Source: Methanosarcinales archaeon
Lineage (GTDB): Archaea > Halobacteriota > Methanosarcinia > Methanosarcinales > Methanogasteraceae
Assembly: GCA_030606635.1 (NCBI GenBank)
Contig: JAUWGA010000056.1
Coordinates: 1-9,915, forward strand
Direction of reading: 5' to 3'
DNA length: 9,915 bases
Shown here: piece after piece, positions 4,620-9,915 of the stretch
Numbering within the stretch: the stretch's first letter is position 1
How the letters are laid out: every line of letters begins with the position of its first letter
Program-made: the position numbers and the translations under genes
Notes under the pieces: generated by a model
Databases searched by the model: none
What the model was told of the DNA's origin: nothing
What the model saw: only the letters and a program-made list of their open reading frames with translations

Positions 4620-5930
4620 GTGAGACTTCCAGAAAAACCACCCGATGATGAGGAAATATATAAGTTGTTAGGACAAAGCGATAGTAAGTCTATCGAAGAG
4701 CTTAAACCATATTTAGATATTGTTAATTCAAAATATTTGCATTGGGATGAGCTCCCAATGAGATTTAAGGACGTTAAGTTTAATCTTAAACTGTTATGGG
4801 GTTATGCCAAATTAGTTAGAGAATTTAATAATAGAGCGATTAGACTGGATGGCTTAACATTGCATTATGTTCAAACTCCACTGATTGAGAAGGCGCTTCA
4901 TGGCTTAGATATGCGAGTTGGAGGTAAAATTGACTTTGAATCTCACATGCCATCAGTTGACTTAAAAAGAAAATATTTAGTCAATTCATTGATGGAAGAA
5001 GCAATAGCTTCTAGCCAGTTGGAAGGTGCAGCTACAACAAGGGTAGTCGCGAAACAAATGTTGAGGGAAAATAGGAAACCTAAGACCCCTTCTGAACAAA
5101 TGATACTGAACAACTACATTACGATGATGTACATTAAAGAAAATACGCAACCAAACCAACCATTAACATTAGAACTTATTCTGGATGTTCATAAAAAAAT
5201 AACTAAAGATACTCTTGAAAAAAAAGAGTACGAAGGAGCTTTTAGAACGGATAATGAGGTTAAAGTATATTCAAGAGATGAAGGTCAGCTTCTTTACGAG
5301 CCACCTGATCACAGTAGCATTAATAAACTCCTAAAACAAACTTGCGGTTTTGCCAATACTGAGCCCACTGAATTTTATCTTCATCCTATTGTTAAGGCAA
5401 TAGTGCTTCATTATGTAATAGGATATATACATCCATTCAATGATGGAAACGGAAGAACTGCAAGAGCTTTATTCTATTGGTATTTAATTTCTCAAAGATA
5501 TAATTGGTTGGAGTATGTTGCAGTATCCACTGCGATAAAAAATGCGCCAGTTAAATATATACGGGCATATATTTACTCCGAAACAGACAATAATGACATT
5601 ACTTATTTTGTAAAATTCAACTTGAGACAACTCGATATTGCGTTAAAATCATTCGAAAAGTACATTGAAAAAACAAAGTCGGTAAATAAGAAGATTTTTG
5701 AAACAATAAAAAATAATCCTAATCTAAACTTCCGCCAAGCAGACGTGATTATCACTCTGACTAAAAATGAGAGACCGACAACTGTAAGAGAAATGCAAGA
5801 ACGTTATAATATAACCTACCAAACCGCAAGAACAGATCTTTTGGGCTTAACTAAATTAGGTTATCTACGCAAGCACACGAGAGGGAAACAATTTATCTTT
5901 CTTTTAGATAAAGATAAATGTATAGAATAA
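4620..5930 (+). CDS. Fic-domain AMP-transferase (class II) with C-terminal winged helix
   Basis: The 436-residue protein has a Fic N-terminal domain (about 35-150) followed by the Fic core. The core carries the complete motif HPFNDGNGRTAR (271-282): H271 is the catalytic base, N274/D275 and the loop bind Mg/phosphate, and R279/R282 hold ATP. The upstream flap is GAFRTDNEVKVY (206-217). SSQLEG (131-136) fits the inhibitory [S/T]xxxE[G/N] helix, with E135 blocking ATP; its place before the core makes it class II and self-inhibited. A winged helix follows (about 370-428; TTVREMQERYNITYQTARTDLLGLTKLGYL). Such proteins usually transfer AMP to Ser/Thr/Tyr of targets or themselves; the target here is unknown. 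The start is GTG 4620, since a stop lies 16 bases upstream and the family often begins with a KxPPxxEEI-like stretch; no strong ribosome binding site is seen. The gene is A+T-rich and has no partner antitoxin gene. Confidence 0.92.
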   Translation: MRLPEKPPDDEEIYKLLGQSDSKSIEELKPYLDIVNSKYLHWDELPMRFKDVKFNLKLLWGYAKLVREFNNRAIRLDGLTLHYVQTPLIEKALHGLDMRVGGKIDFESHMPSVDLKRKYLVNSLMEEAIASSQLEGAATTRVVAKQMLRENRKPKTPSEQMILNNYITMMYIKENTQPNQPLTLELILDVHKKITKDTLEKKEYEGAFRTDNEVKVYSRDEGQLLYEPPDHSSINKLLKQTCGFANTEPTEFYLHPIVKAIVLHYVIGYIHPFNDGNGRTARALFYWYLISQRYNWLEYVAVSTAIKNAPVKYIRAYIYSETDNNDITYFVKFNLRQLDIALKSFEKYIEKTKSVNKKIFETIKNNPNLNFRQADVIITLTKNERPTTVREMQERYNITYQTARTDLLGLTKLGYLRKHTRGKQFIFLLDKDKCIE

Positions 5931-6072
5931 TTAGGATTTTAGAAGCAAAGTTCCCAATCAACACCCCAAAAAAAGCCGATTCTTTTAGTACTCTAAATTA
6001 AGCCACAACTACTTAACAACTCCTCAGTTACTTGTCTAACTATATTTTTTCCGTGCCCGTTTTCATCATAAG
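5931..6072. other. A+T-rich spacer after the Fic gene
   Basis: Together with the candidate relic at 6073-6249 this makes a 347-base stretch with no intact gene. It holds a run of six T (6045-6050), a plausible archaeal terminator for the Fic transcript. A TTG-started plus frame at 6032 runs into the symporter gene antisense and is not credible. Confidence 0.4.
6045..6050 (+). terminator. T-run terminator candidate for the Fic gene
   Basis: Six consecutive T after TATA, 115 bases past the Fic stop codon, with no strong preceding stem. This fits the T-tract type of archaeal termination, though position alone is weak evidence. Confidence 0.3.
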
Positions 6073-6249
6073 TCACCAAACCCCGGACTTAAGTCCAATG
6101 CCTGTACATAGCGATTCCACGTTTGTCTTACCGCCCGCTCCGGCAAGTTCACTGGCACAAATCAACAACGATGCCTTAATCCCGCCATGCAAAGCAGATC
6201 GTCCCATGCATGTAGCAGCATCACTATGGTACCCACACCTGATCGCCCC
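6073..6249 (-). pseudogene. Possible relic of a transposon (TnpB-like) 3' end
   Basis: A minus frame of 58 codons, open from just after an in-frame TAG (6250-6252) to a TGA at 6073, begins GAIRCGYHSDAAT. CGYxxDA recalls the second half of the TnpB zinc finger (CxxCGYxxDADxNAA). The following tail (ELAGAGGKTNVESLCTGIGLKSGVW) has the Gly/Ala-rich, low-structure character of many TnpB C-termini, and it ends next to the perfect palindrome GGACTTAAGTCC. The G+C-richer composition contrasts with the A+T-rich spacer beside it. The first CxxC pair and the RuvC part are absent, so this is at best a remnant, and the match could be chance. Confidence 0.25.
6085..6096. repeat. 12-bp perfect palindrome GGACTTAAGTCC
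   Basis: Perfectly self-complementary, inside the last codons of the candidate transposon relic. Short hairpins near the termini are typical of IS200/IS605 elements; alone this is only suggestive. Confidence 0.5.
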
Positions 6250-6277
6250 CTATGCGCCCCCAACCGGTTTCACCCAC

Positions 6278-7672
6278 TCACGCCTTAAAATAATCCTTGA
6301 CCATCCCCACCACGATCCTGTTCAGCAAAAGCAACCCTATCAGGTTGGGAAGTGCCATCAGGGCATTGTTGATATCCGCAAACAGCCAGATAGCCTCAAG
6401 GTATGTAGTCGCATTCGGAAGGTCCACCACACCGGCGCCCACAATGATTCCCACCAGAAATACGGAATAATACACAACAATGGAAAACTTGTGGAATCTG
6501 ACGTCTTTTGACACCTTTCCCACAAAGTATGAGAGGCACTGCTTGCCATAAAACGACCATGTCAGGATGGTTGTGAAGGCAAAGAGCACCATGCCAAGCG
6601 TTATCACCAGATCGCCGGCGTATCCTATCTCCGAGTTGAATGCATGGATGCTCAAGCGGGTACTGGTCTTGCCGGTCTCCCATGCTCCTGTGGATACGAT
6701 GACCAGACCGGTCATGGTGCAGACCACGATGGTATCGATGAACGGACCAAGCATGGCTATCAATCCCTGCCTGACGCTGCGCTCGGTCTTTGCAGTGGCA
6801 TGTGCCATGGGCGCGCTTCCAAGACCTGCTTCATTGGAAAAGATGCCTCTTGCGATCCCGAACCGCATGGCATGAGCAACAGTAGCCCCTGCAAATCCGC
6901 CGACTGCGGCGTGACCTGATAATGCGCTCTCGATTATCAGCAAAAAAGCCCCTGGCACCTCTTTAAAGTTCAATACCAGAACCACAAGGGCTGCTGAAAT
7001 GTAAAGAGCCGCCATGAACGGTACCAGGTTTCCGGCCACATACCCGAGTCTCTTAATCCCGCCGATAACGACAATCCCCACCGCCAGTGCCAGAAGCAAG
7101 CCAGTGACAATCCCGGGGATATGAAACGTGTCCTTCAGTGCAAGGGCTACGGAGTTAGCCTGCGCCATATTGTCTCCGCCAATCGATGAAAATGCGCCAG
7201 CTGCAGCGAAAGCCATGCCCAGAACCAGTCCCAATCGCGGGTTCTTGAGCCCGCGCTCAAGATAATGAAATGGTCCGCCTATCATGGTGCCGTCGGGTAG
7301 TTCTTCCCTGTAATGCAGGGCAAGTGTGCATTCAGCGAACTTTGTTGCCATTCCCAGTATGGCTGTCAGCCACATCCAGAAGATCGCGCCCGGACCGCCC
7401 AGTGAGATTGCGGTGGCGACACCTGCGATATTGCCTGTACCGATGGTTCCCGAAAGCGTGGTCATCAAAGCGCGAAATGGCGATATGTCGCCCTTGCCCT
7501 CTTCTTTGCGTTCGAACATGAGGCGGAGGGTATACACCAGTTTACGTGCCTGAATCCCTCGTAACCTGAACGTAAGGAATATGCCGGTCCCGATGAGCAG
7601 AACCATCATGAACGGGTCCCAGATAATATCACTGGCTGCGGTGAGAATCTGGTGTATTGCCGACATGCACAT
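6278..7672 (-). CDS. agcS: Sodium:alanine/glycine symporter (AGCS family)
   Basis: A cytoplasmic-membrane transporter of 464 residues, the usual size of the AGCS family (Na+-coupled uptake of alanine, glycine or related small amino acids). It has about ten or eleven hydrophobic segments starting at FMMVLLIGTGIFLTF (21-35). Family signatures are present: SGTIGTGNIAGVATAI then LGGPGAIFWMW (74-101) near the substrate and sodium site, GGPFHYLERGL (132-142), and GIARGIFSNEAGLGSAP (272-288). The archaeal member from Methanococcus maripaludis binds L- and D-alanine and glycine, so alanine/glycine is the best guess here. Two ATGs are possible, at 7672 and 7666. No ribosome binding site is visible and a TATA-like CTTTAAGA lies about 20 bases upstream, so the message may be leaderless. 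The gene is divergent from an amino-acid dehydrogenase that could use its cargo. Confidence 0.93.
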   Translation of the reverse strand: MCMSAIHQILTAASDIIWDPFMMVLLIGTGIFLTFRLRGIQARKLVYTLRLMFERKEEGKGDISPFRALMTTLSGTIGTGNIAGVATAISLGGPGAIFWMWLTAILGMATKFAECTLALHYREELPDGTMIGGPFHYLERGLKNPRLGLVLGMAFAAAGAFSSIGGDNMAQANSVALALKDTFHIPGIVTGLLLALAVGIVVIGGIKRLGYVAGNLVPFMAALYISAALVVLVLNFKEVPGAFLLIIESALSGHAAVGGFAGATVAHAMRFGIARGIFSNEAGLGSAPMAHATAKTERSVRQGLIAMLGPFIDTIVVCTMTGLVIVSTGAWETGKTSTRLSIHAFNSEIGYAGDLVITLGMVLFAFTTILTWSFYGKQCLSYFVGKVSKDVRFHKFSIVVYYSVFLVGIIVGAGVVDLPNATTYLEAIWLFADINNALMALPNLIGLLLLNRIVVGMVKDYFKA

Positions 7673-7749
7673 AAGTTTTATCGCATTGTCTTAAAGATAG
7701 GGAACCACAGAATGCTAGAACTGCCGGACAAAGAGGAGGATCTGATACC
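7673..7749. promoter_or_regulatory. Divergent promoter region with possible short upstream ORF
   Basis: The 77 bases serve both the symporter (minus) and the dehydrogenase (plus). TTTTATCG (7676-7683) is a plausible plus-strand TATA element and CTTTAAGA (7689-7696 on minus) a minus-strand one; because they interleave, the two genes may be co-regulated. An ATG at 7712 opens a 15-codon frame (MLELPDKEEDLIPWM) that ends at 7759, overlapping the dehydrogenase start out of frame, and could act as a leader peptide. Confidence 0.35.
7733..7740 (+). promoter_or_regulatory. Ribosome binding site of the amino-acid dehydrogenase
   Basis: GAGGAGGA ends 9 bases before the ATG at 7750, a strong Shine-Dalgarno match that supports this start. 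Confidence 0.75.
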
Positions 7750-8862
7750 ATGGATGTAAGCCAGACAATCTTTGAGGAATACGCTGACGATCTCGGACCT
7801 GAGAAGATAATCCACATCTACGAACCCGTCGCACAGTTAAGAGCGATCGTCGTAATCGACAACATAGCCGCGGGACCTGCCATCGGTGGCGTCCGGATGG
7901 CTCCGGATCTCACCACAACAGAGATAATGAGACTCGCAAGGGCGATGACGCTTAAGAATGCTGCGGCAGGGCTCCCGCATGGTGGCGGCAAAGCCGGAAT
8001 CCTCGCGGATCCGAAGACTGTGAATAAAGAGTGTCTCATACGACTGTTCGCAAGAGCGATCGAATCTCTTCACGACTATACGCCCGGTCCTGATATGGGC
8101 ACCGACGAAACTTGCATGGCGTATATATTCGATGAAATAAAGCGGGCTGTCGGTCTTCCGAGAGTGCTTGGCGGAATCCCTCTCGATGAGATTGGGGCAA
8201 CCGGCTTCGGGGTCGCAGAATGTGCAGAAGTTGCGAAGGAGTACATAGGTCTGGATTTGAATGGCGCAAGACTCGTTGTCGAGGGCTTCGGGAACGTGGG
8301 CAAGAATGCGGCGCGATTTCTCGAAGAGAAGGGAGCAAGCCTTGTGGCTGCGAGCGATACGAGTGGAACTGTGTATAATAAGGATGGGATCGATGTTTCG
8401 GGATTGATACAGGTGAAGGAAGAGAAAGGGTCCGTCATCTATTACAAGGACGCGGAAAAGCTGAAGACAGGAGATCTCCTGAAGATACCCGGCGACATAT
8501 TCGTTCCTGCTGCAAGACCTGATGCCATCGATGAGAGAAACGTCAGCACACTTGACACAAAGCTCGTAATCCAGGGTGCGAATATCGCAATAACGATCGA
8601 TGCCGAGAAGGCGCTTCACAAGAGGGGGGTTCTATCGATCCCCGACTTCATAGCTAATGCGGGCGGTGTCATCGCGGCTGCGGTCGAGTACAAGCACGGG
8701 AGCGAGAAAGGGGCTTTTTTAGAAATCAAGAGTAAAATAAGAGCGAACACAAAGAAAATCCTCGATAAAACGTACAGCGAGGGTTTGTATCCGCGGGATG
8801 CCGCTGAAATGATCGCAAAGGAACGGGTACTCGCTGCGATGAGCTACCGCGTATGCATGTAA
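7750..8862 (+). CDS. Glu/Leu/Phe/Val dehydrogenase family amino-acid dehydrogenase
   Basis: Reversible oxidative deamination of an amino acid to its 2-oxo acid and ammonia with NAD(P)+, in the cytoplasm. The N-terminal domain has GGVRMAPD (46-53) and TLKNAAAGLPHGGGKAG (67-83), with K69 and K81 at the substrate and catalytic lysine positions. GPDMGTDE (113-120) supplies the catalytic aspartate (D115). The Rossmann domain has VVEGFGNVG (177-185) with G179/G181/G184, and an acidic residue in ASDTSG (D203), which usually favours NAD+. QGANIAIT and IPDFIANAGGV follow. At 370 residues it is nearer leucine dehydrogenases (about 365) than most glutamate dehydrogenases (about 420), yet GPDMGTDE is glutamate-dehydrogenase-like, so the substrate is left open. 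The transporter next door and the acyl-CoA synthetase 19 bases downstream suggest amino-acid catabolism. Confidence 0.9.
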   Translation: MDVSQTIFEEYADDLGPEKIIHIYEPVAQLRAIVVIDNIAAGPAIGGVRMAPDLTTTEIMRLARAMTLKNAAAGLPHGGGKAGILADPKTVNKECLIRLFARAIESLHDYTPGPDMGTDETCMAYIFDEIKRAVGLPRVLGGIPLDEIGATGFGVAECAEVAKEYIGLDLNGARLVVEGFGNVGKNAARFLEEKGASLVAASDTSGTVYNKDGIDVSGLIQVKEEKGSVIYYKDAEKLKTGDLLKIPGDIFVPAARPDAIDERNVSTLDTKLVIQGANIAITIDAEKALHKRGVLSIPDFIANAGGVIAAAVEYKHGSEKGAFLEIKSKIRANTKKILDKTYSEGLYPRDAAEMIAKERVLAAMSYRVCM

Positions 8863-8881
8863 TATCTGACCCCCTAACATC

Positions 8882-9915
8882 ATGCTCTCAAAGATCCTTG
8901 AACCGGATTCGATTGCGGTAATCGGCGCATCCTCGAATCGTGAAAAATGGGGATACCGGATATTAGATAACATCATCTCGGGAGGGTACTCAGGCGAGGT
9001 TTATCCGGTGAACCCGAACGAAGACGAGGTTCTGGGGATGGGATGCCATCCTTCGGTTCTCGACATCCCGGAGAGAGTCGATCTCAGCATAATCGCGGTT
9101 CCGGCTGGGATCGTCCCCGCGGTTCTGGAGGACTGCGGAAGAAAAGGCGTCCGGGGAGTTGTGATCGTATCAGCGGGCTTTGGCGAGGTCGGGAACAGTG
9201 AACTTGAGAACAGGGTCCGCGATATTGCAAGGGACTACAAGATGCGGATGATCGGTCCGAACACGTTCGGCTTCATCAACACGCATCTCCACCTGAATGC
9301 GAGCATCATCCCGCAAATGCCAGAGAAGGGCGGAATCTCGTTTGTGACCCAGAGCGGAACATTCGGGCTTGCGCTTGTTGACTGGGCGGCAAGCCAGCAG
9401 ATGGGGCTTCACCTCGTTGTCGGGGTCGGAAACAAGGCAGACGTCGATGATTCTGACATTCTGGAGCATCTGAGTGCTGATCGGCACACAAAAACGATCA
9501 TGATGTATATCGAGGGGATAGAGCGGGGAAGGCGATTTATCGATGTCGCAAGCAGGATCAGAAAGCCTATAATCGCGCTTAAGACCGGTAGATCTCGGGC
9601 AGGAAGTAAGGCGGCACTGTCGCACACAGGCTCTCTTGCCGGCACCGACCGGATCTACGACGGGGTATTTAAGCAGGCAGGAGTCATCCGTGCAGGGACG
9701 CTCGAGGAGTTGTTTGATTCTGCGCTTGCGCTCTCGATCTCTCCGCCCGCAGGTAGTGGCATCGGGATCATCTCAAACGGCGGAGGCGCTTCGATTCTCG
9801 CAGCAGATCTATGTGAAGACCTCGGGCTTCATCTTCCGGACCTGTCGGATGATACGGTTCGGATGCTGAAAGACGTGCTTCCGGTGATTGCAACGCCTGC
9901 GAATCCTCTGGATAC
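8882..9915 (+). CDS. NDP-forming acyl-CoA synthetase, alpha-type part (3' end outside window)
   Basis: Family of ADP-forming acetate/acyl-CoA ligases: acyl-CoA + ADP + phosphate gives acid + CoA + ATP, the main substrate-level ATP step of archaeal peptide and sugar fermenters. The frame is open from ATG 8882 to the window end (344 codons). It shows the CoA-binding domain (SIAVIGASSNREKWGYR, 10-26), PVNP and VSAGFGEVG, then the first ligase domain with GPNTFGFIN (125-133), VTQSGTFG (155-162), and SHTGSLAG (247-254) with H248 as the phosphorylated histidine. GPNTFG replaces the more common GPNCxG. Whether the beta ATP-grasp part is fused or separate is not visible; full-length fusions have about 700 residues. 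No ribosome binding site is seen, so translation may depend on the dehydrogenase gene. Protein lysine acetyltransferases of the Pat type share this domain, but the context favours the ligase. Confidence 0.9.
   Translation, partial: MLSKILEPDSIAVIGASSNREKWGYRILDNIISGGYSGEVYPVNPNEDEVLGMGCHPSVLDIPERVDLSIIAVPAGIVPAVLEDCGRKGVRGVVIVSAGFGEVGNSELENRVRDIARDYKMRMIGPNTFGFINTHLHLNASIIPQMPEKGGISFVTQSGTFGLALVDWAASQQMGLHLVVGVGNKADVDDSDILEHLSADRHTKTIMMYIEGIERGRRFIDVASRIRKPIIALKTGRSRAGSKAALSHTGSLAGTDRIYDGVFKQAGVIRAGTLEELFDSALALSISPPAGSGIGIISNGGGASILAADLCEDLGLHLPDLSDDTVRMLKDVLPVIATPANPLD

Noticed and set aside
6032..6511. 159-codon plus frame starting at TTG
   Set aside because: Half of it is antisense to the conserved C-terminus of the symporter, it has no ribosome binding site, and the product is a His/Pro-rich low-complexity string.
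7837..8619. 260-codon open frame on the minus strand
   Set aside because: It lies fully antisense to the amino-acid dehydrogenase, whose motifs are unambiguous. Its product is Arg/Cys/Ser-rich with no domain.
8719..8976. 85-codon minus frame across the dehydrogenase/ligase junction
   Set aside because: Antisense to two conserved genes; no supporting signals.

Overview
The window reads as archaeal chromosome. The signs are TATA-type promoters instead of -35/-10 boxes, GGTGAT-type ribosome binding sites, ATG/GTG/TTG starts, and the protein set: a zinc-ribbon threonine synthase, an AgcS-type amino-acid symporter and an ADP-forming acyl-CoA synthetase. A methanogen or a related anaerobic euryarchaeon is most likely, but no marker here fixes the lineage.

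Left flank (1-2350), moderately G+C-rich: the 3' part of an unrecognised helical protein gene (1-918) converges on thrC (931-2085, minus). A possible 61-codon ORF lies just upstream of thrC.

Middle (about 2350-6270) is an accessory island, mostly A+T-rich. From left to right it holds a GNAT-like protein with a C-terminal membrane segment (minus); a roughly 490-base G+C-rich stretch packed with inverted repeats and without a convincing gene; an AbrB-antitoxin/RelE-toxin pair (minus) with a likely autoregulatory operator; a gene-poor, repeat-bearing spacer; a class II Fic AMP-transferase with a C-terminal winged helix (plus); and a 347-base gene-less stretch that may hold the decayed end of a transposon gene. 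The mix of toxin-antitoxin, Fic and possible transposon debris, together with the base-composition shift, suggests repeated horizontal insertion between two metabolic blocks.

Right flank (6278-9915), again G+C-richer: a sodium:alanine/glycine symporter (minus) is divergent from a Glu/Leu/Phe/Val-type amino-acid dehydrogenase. The dehydrogenase is followed after 19 bases by the alpha-type part of an NDP-forming acyl-CoA synthetase, which runs off the window. Together they could form an energy-yielding amino-acid degradation module: uptake with Na+, oxidative deamination to a 2-oxo acid, an oxidation to acyl-CoA encoded elsewhere, then ATP formation from the acyl-CoA.

The most interesting non-standard signals are the 25-bp repeats with nested inverted repeats before the Fic gene, the hairpin-dense G+C-rich block behind the toxin gene, and the clean operator-like palindrome in the toxin-antitoxin promoter.
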